Of a stretch of 6,462 nt of DNA, positions 1-6,188 are shown one piece after another (within the stretch, counting starts at the first letter, position 1; each line of letters opens with the position of its first letter). Source of the DNA: Actinomycetes bacterium (lineage in GTDB: Bacteria; Actinomycetota; Acidimicrobiia; Acidimicrobiales; RAAP-2). A program made the position numbers and the translations under genes. The notes beneath the pieces were generated by a model that saw only the letters and a program-made list of their open reading frames with translations, ran no database searches and was not told the origin of the DNA. The stretch covers positions 1-6,462 of the forward strand of contig JAJYYT010000119.1 of the NCBI GenBank assembly GCA_021800645.1. Reading direction: 5' to 3'.

Positions 1-44
1 GGCGGAAGATCGACTGACCCTCGGGCTACCCCGACCGCCCACCG

Positions 45-809
45 GTGCGACCGGGAGTGACGGTAGCGGACTACCTGACCGGCGTCTTCGCCGCCGCGGC
101 CGCGGTCGCCGCCTTGTACGAACGGGACCGGGGAGCCCCTCGGGTGCCGGCAGGGGGCGACGGCGGAGTGCACCCAGCCTCCGGGGGACGGGCCCGGGTC
201 GTGGACGCGCCGCTCTACGGCGCGATCCTGCGGATCCTCGAGTGGACCCTGGCCGCGCACGACCGGCTCGGAGTGGTGCGGGAACGAAGCGGCAACCGTC
301 TCGAGCACGCGGCGCCTCTCGACAACTACCCCACGGCGGACCAGCGCACCGTCTGCATCCTCGGCGGGTCCGACGCCAACTTCGCGCGGTTGTGCCGGGC
401 TATGGACCGCGCCGAACTCGTGGACGACCCCCGCTTCTCCACCGCCGCCGACCGGGCGGCACACGGCGACGAGATCAACGGGATCGTCGCGACGTGGGCC
501 GCGTCGCTCCCCGCGGCCGAGATCGACCGCAGGTGCGTCGACGCGGGAGTGCCGGTCGGCACCGCCTACAGTGCGGCCGACATCTTTGCCGACGCGCACA
601 TGGCCGCGCGTGGCGACCTCGTCAGCGTCGAGGACCCGGTCCTCGGTCCCGTCCGCCAGCAGGCGCCGTTCCCCCGCTTCGTCGGGGAGCCCACGAGAGT
701 CCCGGCCGGCGCGCCGCTTCTCGGCCAGCACAACGACGAGGTGTGGCGAGATCTCGTGGGCCTGTCCGACGAGGAACTGGCGACGCTGCGCCGTTCCGGT
801 GTCGTCTGA
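45..809 (+). CDS. CaiB/BaiF (class III) CoA-transferase, C-terminal part; 5' portion interrupted or outside window
   Basis: This 254-residue frame matches the C-terminal two thirds of a family III CoA-transferase, which moves CoA between organic acids through an aspartyl-CoA thioester; full members are about 400 residues. The probable catalytic Asp is residue 9, in VADYLTG, equivalent to the Asp in MADLSTG of the next gene. Other family-like stretches are RVVDAPLYGAILRILEW (51-67), an ERSGNR...PLDNYPTADQ segment (80-100) and the C-terminal subdomain with GPVRQQAPFPRFVGEP (201-216). GTG 45 is only the first usable start, not a believable true one: the N-terminal CoA-binding half is missing, and codons 30-44 upstream still read GYPDR-like family sequence after an in-frame TGA at 15-17. 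Either a frameshift/nonsense mutation or a sequence error is likely. Residues 30-49 form a Gly/Pro-rich stretch longer than the equivalent loop in the neighbour. Family is confident; substrate is unknown. Confidence 0.82.
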   Translation: MRPGVTVADYLTGVFAAAAAVAALYERDRGAPRVPAGGDGGVHPASGGRARVVDAPLYGAILRILEWTLAAHDRLGVVRERSGNRLEHAAPLDNYPTADQRTVCILGGSDANFARLCRAMDRAELVDDPRFSTAADRAAHGDEINGIVATWAASLPAAEIDRRCVDAGVPVGTAYSAADIFADAHMAARGDLVSVEDPVLGPVRQQAPFPRFVGEPTRVPAGAPLLGQHNDEVWRDLVGLSDEELATLRRSGVV

Positions 810-813
810 GAGG
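808..813 (+). promoter_or_regulatory. Shine-Dalgarno GAGAGG for the second CoA-transferase
   Basis: GAGAGG overlaps the last two bases of the upstream gene's TGA and lies 8 nt before GTG 822. This supports GTG 822 as the start and suggests translational coupling of the two CoA-transferase genes. Confidence 0.6.
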
Positions 814-821
814 CTCGCCCG

Positions 822-2057
822 GTGGACGACGTGACGACGGGACCCGGGACGCCGCCGCCCGACGGGACGGCTGCCGGCTCCCTGCCGCTCGTCGGCATCA
901 CCGTCGTCTCTTTCGAGCAGGCAGTCTCCGTGCCATTCTGCAGCCGCATGCTCGCAGACATGGGGGCGCGCGTGATCAAGGTCGAGCAGCGCGGTATCGG
1001 CGACTTCACCCGCCACTACGACATGGCCGTGAAGGGCATGGCGGCCCACTTCGTCTGGCTGAACCGCAACAAGGAGTCCGTGACTCTCGACCTCAAGCAT
1101 CCCGGTGCAGCCTCCGTGCTCGACCGGCTGCTCTCGTGTGCGGACGTCGTCCTGCAGAACCTCGCGCCCGGCGCGGCGAAGCGCCTCGGCATCGCGGCGG
1201 CGAACGTGACGGCCCGGTACCCGACGATCGTGGCAGTCGACGTCTCCGGCTACGGCACCGGTGGGCCGCTCGACGACAAGCGCGCCTACGACCTCTTGAT
1301 CCAGGCGGAGTCGGGCGCCTGCTCGATCACCGGGCTGCCGGGCGCTCCCGCGAAGTCCGGACCCCCCATGGCGGACCTGTCGACGGGGATGCAGGCCCTG
1401 TCCGCGGTCCTCGCGGCCCTGCTCCAACGCGAGCGCACCGCCGTCGGGACCGCGATCGACATCGCCATGTTCGACGTGATGGCCGAGTGGATGGGGTTTG
1501 CGCTCCAGTACACGATGCACACCGGCGTCGAGCGGCCACCGCTCGGGATGGAGACGCCGATCGTCGCCCCGTATGGCGCGTACCCGACGTCCGACGGGGA
1601 GCTCGTCGTGCTCGGCACCACGAACGACCGCGAATGGGACCGCCTGGCCCGGCGTCTTCTCGGGCGCGACGACATGGCCGACGACCGCCGGTACGCGAGC
1701 AACGAGCGACGGTGCGAGCACCGCGGCGAGATCGACGAGGCGATCGCCGGCTGGACGCGGCAGCGCACGCTTCGCGAGGTGCAGTCGGCTGCGGACGACG
1801 CGGGCATCGGGAACGCTCGGTACAACACCGTCCGCAGCGTCATCGACCATCCCCAGCTCTCCGACCGTGGCCGATGGAGGGAGGTCGCGTCGCCAGTCGG
1901 GCCGCTGCCCACCACCGTGGCGCCGTTCACCGCCGCGGGGTGGCCGCCGCGGCTCGACCCCATCCCCTCCCTGGGTGCGGACACTGACTCGGTGCTGGCA
2001 AGCCTGGGCTTCTCCCCGCAGGACGTCGTCGGGCTCCGTGCCGAGGGAGTCGTCTGA
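822..2057 (+). CDS. CaiB/BaiF (class III) CoA-transferase, complete
   Basis: A full-length 411-residue family III CoA-transferase, presumed cytoplasmic, transferring CoA between carboxylic acids via an Asp-CoA intermediate. The conserved domain begins near residue 21 (LPLVGITVVSFEQ), followed by the CoA-binding region with MLADMGARVIKVEQ (43-56), FVWLNRNKESVTLDLK (77-92) and NLAPGAAKRLG (113-123). Next come GYGTGGPL (143-150), AYDLLIQAESG (155-165) and the probable catalytic Asp185 in MADLSTGM. The C-terminal subdomain holds IGNARYNTV and HPQLSDRGRWREV and ends in GLRAEGVV. GTG 822 is chosen because GAGAGG sits 8 nt upstream. The first 20 residues are a variable, Pro/Gly-rich leader, so a later start is possible but has no better ribosome site. 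It is only 12 nt downstream of another CaiB-type gene, so the two are probably co-transcribed and might form a heteromer. The EQAV..PFC..LADMGARVIKVE and WLNRNKES style resembles the subgroup containing mesaconyl-CoA C1-C4 transferase, but this does not establish the substrate. Confidence 0.93.
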   Translation: MDDVTTGPGTPPPDGTAAGSLPLVGITVVSFEQAVSVPFCSRMLADMGARVIKVEQRGIGDFTRHYDMAVKGMAAHFVWLNRNKESVTLDLKHPGAASVLDRLLSCADVVLQNLAPGAAKRLGIAAANVTARYPTIVAVDVSGYGTGGPLDDKRAYDLLIQAESGACSITGLPGAPAKSGPPMADLSTGMQALSAVLAALLQRERTAVGTAIDIAMFDVMAEWMGFALQYTMHTGVERPPLGMETPIVAPYGAYPTSDGELVVLGTTNDREWDRLARRLLGRDDMADDRRYASNERRCEHRGEIDEAIAGWTRQRTLREVQSAADDAGIGNARYNTVRSVIDHPQLSDRGRWREVASPVGPLPTTVAPFTAAGWPPRLDPIPSLGADTDSVLASLGFSPQDVVGLRAEGVV

Positions 2058-2177
2058 GCTGAGGTGCACGGGGAGAAGGCTGGTCGGGCCACGCCGGCTG
2101 CCAAGTCTCCCTGCCCCTGCTGCGTCGTCGTGGGCCGCGCCAGGAGCTCCGTCAAGGTCCAGGACCGAGCCAGTGGC

Positions 2178-2208
2178 TTGCGCCGCACGCGGTGGCTGCC
2201 GGTACGCT
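2178..2208 (+). promoter_or_regulatory. Candidate leaderless promoter for the SDR gene
   Basis: A TACGCT hexamer (2203-2208), fitting the actinobacterial TANNNT -10 pattern, ends 8 nt before ATG 2217. A weak -35-like TTGCGC lies at 2178-2183 with a 19-nt spacer. There is no Shine-Dalgarno sequence before the ATG, so transcription starting at or next to the A of the ATG would explain the arrangement. The same TACGCT hexamer sits 7 nt before the regulator's ATG at the other end of the window. The -35 box is poor, so confidence is moderate to low. Confidence 0.4.
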
Positions 2209-2216
2209 GCCTCGCC

Positions 2217-3116
2217 ATGGGTCTTCTGGACACACGCGTCGCACTCGTCACCGGTGCCGGTCGGGGGATCGGGAGGGACATCGCCCTCTGCCTGGCATCG
2301 GAGGGCGCGGCGGTCGTCGTAAACGACCTGGGCGTGTCCCTCACGGGGGAGCGCGACGAGGAGGATCCCGCCGAGACGGTCACGTCGGACATCGCGAACG
2401 CTGGGGGAATAGCCGTCGCCGACCATCACTCGGTGAGCGACTTCGAGCAGGCGGCACTGATCGTGGAGACCGCGGTGTCGACCTTCGGGCGCATCGACAT
2501 CGTCGTCAACAACGCCGGCATCGTCCGGGACCGCACCCTCGTCAAGATGTCGGAGGCCGACTTCGATGCGGTGGTGGCGGTGCACCAGAAAGGCACCTTC
2601 AACGTGACGCGGCATGCGGCGCCGATCATGAAGGAGGCGGGGTACGGGCGCATCGTCAACATGACGTCCTCCGCCGGGCTCCGCGGCAACTTCGGGCAGA
2701 CCAACTACGGCGCCGCCAAGGCGGCGATCATGGGCATGACCTTCGTCTGGGCACTGGAGCTCGGGCGCTACGGCGTCACCGTCAACGCGGTAGCGCCCTC
2801 CGGGTACACGCGCATGACCGAGCCCTTGTTCGGCGGGTCCGAGCCCCCGCCGAGCGAGGATCCCGCCCTCAACGCTCCGCTCGTGGCCTTCCTCGCCTCC
2901 GAGGGCGCCTCCTACGTGAACGGGCAGGTGCTCGGTCGGACCGGGTTCGCCTTCACCCTCTTCCAGACCCCCCGCCAGGTAGCGGCCATGTGGCGCGAGG
3001 GCGGTTGGACCCCTGCCGAGGTCGCGGAGCACTTCCACGAGGTGCTCGGCCAGCACCTCCAGCCGGTCGGGATGCCGGCCCACCCGCTCCTCGCATCCCG
3101 CGAGAAGGGCTCGTAG
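2217..3116 (+). CDS. SDR-family dehydrogenase, probable (3R)-hydroxyacyl-CoA dehydrogenase (MFE-2-like)
   Basis: This 299-residue classical short-chain dehydrogenase probably oxidises a 3-hydroxyacyl-CoA to the 3-oxoacyl-CoA with NAD+. Visible motifs are the Rossmann dinucleotide loop TGAGRGIG (12-19), NDLG (36-39) placing an Asp after beta-strand 2 as in NAD-preferring enzymes, NNAG (98-101), Ser151/Ser152 and Tyr164-x3-Lys168. NDLG, the D..SV segment, NNAGI.RD, H.KGTFN.TR, GNFGQTNYGAAK and AP...RMTEPLF are the pattern of the dehydrogenase domain of peroxisomal type-2 multifunctional enzymes and their bacterial relatives. A tail of about 60 residues after the core (FQTPRQV, REGGWTPAEVAEHF) is also typical of that group. 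ATG 2217 is chosen because homology starts there; the in-frame extension back to GTG 2064 reads as non-coding. It may have its own promoter. It converges with a MaoC-like hydratase gene, a logical preceding step in beta-oxidation. Substrate chain length and identity are unknown; a general 3-oxoacyl reductase is the alternative. Confidence 0.9.
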   Translation: MGLLDTRVALVTGAGRGIGRDIALCLASEGAAVVVNDLGVSLTGERDEEDPAETVTSDIANAGGIAVADHHSVSDFEQAALIVETAVSTFGRIDIVVNNAGIVRDRTLVKMSEADFDAVVAVHQKGTFNVTRHAAPIMKEAGYGRIVNMTSSAGLRGNFGQTNYGAAKAAIMGMTFVWALELGRYGVTVNAVAPSGYTRMTEPLFGGSEPPPSEDPALNAPLVAFLASEGASYVNGQVLGRTGFAFTLFQTPRQVAAMWREGGWTPAEVAEHFHEVLGQHLQPVGMPAHPLLASREKGS

Positions 3117-3129
3117 GTGCCGGCTACGG
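3111..3129. repeat. Small inverted repeat spanning both convergent stop codons
   Basis: CGTAG (3112-3116) and CTACG (3124-3128) are a perfect 5-bp inverted repeat around a 7-nt loop, extendable by one T-G wobble pair in the + strand transcript. The left arm contains the TAG stop of the SDR gene and the right arm contains the TAG stop (read on the - strand) of the MaoC-like gene. It is short and has no T-tract, so it is at most a weak bidirectional hairpin and could be coincidence. Confidence 0.3.
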
Positions 3130-4419
3130 AAGGGCGTCGTCGGTCTCGTCCGTCTCGGCGACCAGCTCCGCATTGCGCGCGAGCATCTCGGCTGCCCGGG
3201 CCGCGACCGCGGCTGGTACCGGAGGGACGACGGCCGGACCGAACTTCCTGCTCGGGAGAGCGACCCTCGCGCGTGCGCACACCGTCTCCTCTCCCCGTTG
3301 GTTGGTGCAGGCAAGCGACAGGTCGGCCCAACACCCGTCCGGTGCGCACTGCAGGGCGGTGACGGTGCCCGACAGGTGCTGCACGTCGCCGAGGTGGTTG
3401 AACCTCCGGATCTCGTCGTCGAGCGAGACCAACCAGCCCTCGTCGCCCATCCAGTCCGTGAGGTAGTGCTGGAGCCAGCATTCGCGCATCGCGCCGTAGT
3501 CGTAGGCGTGAGGATTGCCGGTCGCCCGCGCCCACTCGCCGTCCCAGTGCACCCTCTGGGACACGTCGGGCACCCCCTGGTCGTTCTTCACGTAGAAGCG
3601 CGGGATCCGCATCCGATTGCGGTAGGCGATGCGGCCCGTCGCGAGACCGAACGGCTGGAACCCGAACCCTCCCGCGTGGAAGACCACGACGTCGGTGACC
3701 GTGAGCGGGCCCTTCACCATCGGAGGGAGCACCGAGCCGACCTCGACGTCCTCGGCGAAACGCGTGTCCGAGCCTCGGCGTCGCTCGTTGCGGTAGATCT
3801 CGTCGATGGCGGCGAGATCGTCGTCGTCGTAGGCCGCAGGCTCGACGGCCGAGTACTTGCCGCGCGCGCGTGCTTCGCCCCGGGCGGTGTGGACGACGCG
3901 GGTCCGGCCGATCGCGACGACCTGCCCCCGGTGGTCGAGCTTCACGACCCGCTTGGTCTGGGTGACCGAGCGGCCGGCGAATGCCGACGGCCGGTCGTCG
4001 ACCGCCTCGACGCCGCCGTAGGCGAAGATCCGGTCGCCGGGGCGGACGGGGCGGTACCACTCCCACCTGCTACCGGCGACGAACGAGTGGATGCCGCGGA
4101 ACAAGCCCCTTGCGGCCCGCGCAACGTCGTCGGGCACCGGATCGCCGCGCATCCGGCCTTGGAGGGCAAAGAGCATGGTGGGTGGCGCGATCTGGCTACC
4201 CCAGCGCGTGCGGCTCCCGTAACGCTCGTCGATGTAGAGCGGGTTGTCGTCCCCGTACGAGAGGGCGAAGTTACGGATCGCGTCGGGAGTCGCCGCGCTG
4301 AGGTAATCCCGGCGGTTGATGGCGGTCTCCACTCCGACGAGCCGGCGCGCGCGCTCGACGTCCTCGTCGGCGATGGTCGCCGCGGTGGCATCGGCGATGT
4401 CTTGGCTCCGGCCGCTCAT
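3124..4419 (-). CDS. MaoC/FAS1-dehydratase-like two-domain protein, probable enoyl-CoA hydratase
   Basis: A 431-residue protein with a double hot-dog arrangement of the MaoC / FAS1-like dehydratase type, which add water to 2-enoyl-CoA (or remove it from 3-hydroxyacyl-CoA). The N-terminal hot dog spans about residues 35-180, with FALSYGDDNPLYID (51-64) in the place of the usual SGD.NPIH.D motif. The second spans about 225-390, with GPLTVTDVVVFHAGG (237-251), NDQGVPDVSQRVHWD (279-293), ATGNPHAYDYG (299-309) and LTDWMGDEGWL (320-330). In domain 1 the motif's His is a Tyr (Tyr62), and domain 2 has only a shifted NPHAYD, so the catalytic residues cannot be assigned with confidence. ATG 4419 is chosen because GGAGG lies 10 nt upstream and the ATG overlaps the ligase stop (ATGA), indicating an operon with translational coupling. 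Longer in-frame extensions would run into the ligase gene. The acidic C-terminus (ETDETDDALP) is probably a disordered tail. The exact reaction is inferred. Confidence 0.85.
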   Translation of the reverse strand: MSGRSQDIADATAATIADEDVERARRLVGVETAINRRDYLSAATPDAIRNFALSYGDDNPLYIDERYGSRTRWGSQIAPPTMLFALQGRMRGDPVPDDVARAARGLFRGIHSFVAGSRWEWYRPVRPGDRIFAYGGVEAVDDRPSAFAGRSVTQTKRVVKLDHRGQVVAIGRTRVVHTARGEARARGKYSAVEPAAYDDDDLAAIDEIYRNERRRGSDTRFAEDVEVGSVLPPMVKGPLTVTDVVVFHAGGFGFQPFGLATGRIAYRNRMRIPRFYVKNDQGVPDVSQRVHWDGEWARATGNPHAYDYGAMRECWLQHYLTDWMGDEGWLVSLDDEIRRFNHLGDVQHLSGTVTALQCAPDGCWADLSLACTNQRGEETVCARARVALPSRKFGPAVVPPVPAAVAARAAEMLARNAELVAETDETDDALP

Positions 4420-6071
4420 CTGGCGGGCGCCTCCGGATCCGGGGCGTGGAGCTGGCGCAGCGCGGTCCGGTCCACCTTGCCGATAGGAGTCCGCGGAAGC
4501 TCCTCGACCACCGCGACGTGGTGGGGAACCTTGTAGTGGGCGAGCCCGCCCCGGCACCGGGACACGATCTCCTCCGGCGTGACGTGGCACCCGCGCCGCA
4601 CCGTCACGGCCGCCACGATCTGCTCCCCGAGCCGCTCGTCCGCGACGCCGAACACCGCGCAGGTGTCCACCCTGGCGTCCTCGAGGATCACGCGCTCGAC
4701 CTCGGCCGGGAACACGTTCGCCCCGCCTCGGATCACCACGTCGTCGAGCCGCCCGAGGAGGAAGAGGGAGCCGTCCTCACCGACCGTACCCATGTCCCCC
4801 GTGTGCAGCATTCCGCCTCGAAGCCTCGCAGCCGTCTCGCCGGGTCGGTGCCAGTACTCGAGCATCGGACGCCATGCCCGCGCCCACCGGCCGTCGGCAG
4901 CCGGGAAGATGCAGATCTCGCCCTGCTCGCCTGCCGGGAGCGCCCGACCCTCCCGGTCGACAGCTCGGACCCGAAGGTGTGGAGCCGGCCGGCCGGCCGA
5001 GCCCACCGGGAGCGGAAGGCCGGGGAGCTCGAGCGAGATCACGGTCGGTACCTCGGTCTGGCCGTAGCGGAGCGTGAACTCGAGGCCGTGGCGCGCCCGA
5101 AGCTGGTGGCGCAGCTCGACTGGGCACCGTGCCCCCCCGACCGTCAGACCCTCGAGTGAGCGGAGGTCCTCGGACCGGACGCCTGGTTCCGTCACGAACC
5201 CGTGGAGCACCGTCGGCACTACCGCCATGGCATTGACGCCGAAGCGCCGGACCCAACGGGACAGCTCCACGGGGTCGGTAGTCGAGGTGAGCACGCAGCA
5301 CTGGCCTGCGAGTGCGGCAAGCACCGGTCCGGTGAGCATGAGATTGAGTTGCGTGACGGGGTGGCAGACACCGAAGACCCACTTCTGGCGGTACAGGCCC
5401 ATCGACAGGAGCACCGAGCCTGGCAGGAGCAGGTTGCGCTGGCTGTGCACGACGCCTTTCGGTCGCCCGGTGGTGCCGCTCGTGTAGGCGATCGTCGCCG
5501 GCGCATCGGGGTCGGGAGGGGGAAACGCGGTCCCGCCAGACGGCTCGGCAGCCGCGCAGAGCCGATCCCACTCCGAGCCCCCGGGCCCTTCGCTGCCTGC
5601 TTCGACGACGATCGCCAGCGTCGCGGGCCGCTCGGGACCGAGGCGCGCCGTCTCCGGCGTAGCGATGTAGAGCATGGCGCCGCTGTCGGCCAGCTGTTCC
5701 GCGCGCTCGCGTTCGCTGAGGGCCGGCAGCACGCCGACCCACACGGCTCCGAGGCACTGGGTCGCCCAGAACGCGACGACCACGTCGACACCGCTTGGGA
5801 TGGAGGCGGCCACCCGGTCGCCCTGGCGTACGCCGAGGCCCGCCATCGCGCCGGCCGCGGCCGCCACCGATCGTTCGAGCTGTCCATAGGTGATCGTCTG
5901 CCGGTGGTCGGCGAGGGCCGGACGGTCCCCTCGCTCCCGCGCCCACCGCGCGAGCAGGGCCCCGGCGGAGGGGACGGGCGGCCGCACCGGCAACGAGTGG
6001 TCCGCCGGCCGCCATGGCGGGGCCGGCGTGAACCGCCGAGATGAGGACGAAGAAATGTCGGACATCACCAT
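4416..6071 (-). CDS. AMP-forming acyl-CoA synthetase / acid-CoA ligase (ANL superfamily)
   Basis: A 551-residue adenylate-forming enzyme that would activate a carboxylic acid to its CoA thioester using ATP, via an acyl-AMP. All core motifs are present in order: the P-loop-like YTSGTTGRPKG (196-206), the YGQTE motif (336-340), TGD (424-426), the hinge region GRLDDVVIRGGANVFPAEVE (440-459) and the C-terminal PRTPIGKVDR (526-535) with the probable catalytic Lys532. Length is normal for the family. Two in-frame ATGs (6071 and 6065) precede a Ser-rich, low-complexity leader; conserved sequence begins near residue 34. Neither ATG has a good Shine-Dalgarno sequence, so the choice of 6071 is tentative; a longer frame back to 6272 would overlap the divergent regulator gene and is not family-like. 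It is the first gene of a two-gene operon with the MaoC-like gene (4-nt ATGA overlap) and is divergent from a GntR/FadR regulator that probably controls it. Substrate class (fatty, aromatic or terpenoid acid) cannot be decided by eye. Confidence 0.93.
   Translation of the reverse strand: MVMSDISSSSSRRFTPAPPWRPADHSLPVRPPVPSAGALLARWARERGDRPALADHRQTITYGQLERSVAAAAGAMAGLGVRQGDRVAASIPSGVDVVVAFWATQCLGAVWVGVLPALSERERAEQLADSGAMLYIATPETARLGPERPATLAIVVEAGSEGPGGSEWDRLCAAAEPSGGTAFPPPDPDAPATIAYTSGTTGRPKGVVHSQRNLLLPGSVLLSMGLYRQKWVFGVCHPVTQLNLMLTGPVLAALAGQCCVLTSTTDPVELSRWVRRFGVNAMAVVPTVLHGFVTEPGVRSEDLRSLEGLTVGGARCPVELRHQLRARHGLEFTLRYGQTEVPTVISLELPGLPLPVGSAGRPAPHLRVRAVDREGRALPAGEQGEICIFPAADGRWARAWRPMLEYWHRPGETAARLRGGMLHTGDMGTVGEDGSLFLLGRLDDVVIRGGANVFPAEVERVILEDARVDTCAVFGVADERLGEQIVAAVTVRRGCHVTPEEIVSRCRGGLAHYKVPHHVAVVEELPRTPIGKVDRTALRQLHAPDPEAPAR
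4430..4434 (-). promoter_or_regulatory. Shine-Dalgarno GGAGG for the MaoC-like gene
   Basis: GGAGG on the minus strand lies 10 nt before ATG 4419, inside the end of the ligase gene. It decides the start of the MaoC-like gene and supports coupling with the ligase, whose TGA overlaps that ATG. Confidence 0.65.
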
Positions 6072-6098
6072 TTTCGCTGCACAGCGCCATGACGACCC

Positions 6099-6125
6099 TG
6101 GCAGTAACGCAAGTCTAGACTGCCA
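6099..6125. promoter_or_regulatory. Inverted repeat, candidate operator in the divergent promoter region
   Basis: TGGCAGT (6099-6105) and ACTGCCA (6119-6125) form a perfect 7-bp inverted repeat with a 13-nt spacer. A second, overlapping perfect 10-bp palindrome, AGTCTAGACT, lies at 6112-6121. Both sit in the intergenic region between the ligase operon and the GntR gene, 28-54 bp upstream of the ligase ATG, where a repressor site would act. No known operator consensus is matched, so assignment to the adjacent regulator is inferred from position and symmetry. It could also form an RNA hairpin if transcribed. Confidence 0.45.
6112..6117 (-). promoter_or_regulatory. Candidate -10 element for the ligase-MaoC operon
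   Basis: Read on the minus strand this is TAGACT, fitting the TANNNT -10 pattern, about 40 nt upstream of ATG 6071. No convincing -35 lies 16-19 nt further upstream; a CTGACG-like hexamer is about 21 nt away, which is too far. The hexamer lies within the palindrome AGTCTAGACT, so a repressor bound there would block it. Weak evidence. Confidence 0.25.
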
Positions 6126-6152
6126 TTGGACCTCGGAGCCGTCAGTTTTGGC

Positions 6153-6181
6153 TTGACCCTCTGTTGTCCGATGTTTACGCT
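6153..6181 (+). promoter_or_regulatory. Leaderless promoter of the GntR regulator
   Basis: TTGACC (6153-6158), a close match to the -35 consensus, is followed after exactly 17 nt by TACGCT (6176-6181), a TANNNT -10 element. Seven nt later is ATG 6189. Transcription is therefore expected to start at or beside that ATG, giving a leaderless mRNA, consistent with the lack of any Shine-Dalgarno sequence. The -10 lies downstream of the in-frame ATG at 6171, and the one at 6183 would lie upstream of the predicted start of transcription, so both are disfavoured. Confidence 0.65.
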
Positions 6182-6188
6182 CATGGCA

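Noticed and set aside
242..1987. A 581-codon open frame on the + strand covering both CoA-transferase genes
   Set aside because: Its translation is Arg/Pro/Gly-rich low-complexity sequence without any domain, out of frame with two well-recognised CoA-transferases. Such frames are expected in high-GC DNA.
2071..2111. Possible terminator after the second CoA-transferase (GGGAG at 2071-2075 with CTCCC at 2107-2111, inner GGC/GCC pairs)
   Set aside because: The stem is interrupted by internal loops, the enclosed loop is long and no T-tract follows. In DNA this GC-rich such pairings are common by chance.
2064..2216. N-terminal extension of the SDR protein back to GTG 2064
   Set aside because: The extra 51 residues are not family-like (Cys/Arg-rich), there is no ribosome site, and the Rossmann fold begins right after ATG 2217, which has a -10 box 8 nt upstream.
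2912..4536. Long open frames overlapping the MaoC-like gene (minus 2912-4066, plus 3298-4536)
   Set aside because: Both have biased composition and no recognisable motif, and they overlap a gene with clear family sequence, a Shine-Dalgarno site and an operon-style overlap.
5202..6044. Plus-strand open frame antisense to the ligase gene
   Set aside because: It is rich in Arg, Gly and His with no domain signature, while the opposite strand carries every core motif of the AMP-forming ligase family.
6164..6171. TTGTCCGA between the -35 and -10 boxes of the regulator promoter, resembling half of a TTGTC-N-GACAA type GntR site
   Set aside because: The second half (TGT) does not complete the palindrome. 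The position would suit autorepression, but the match is too short to support.
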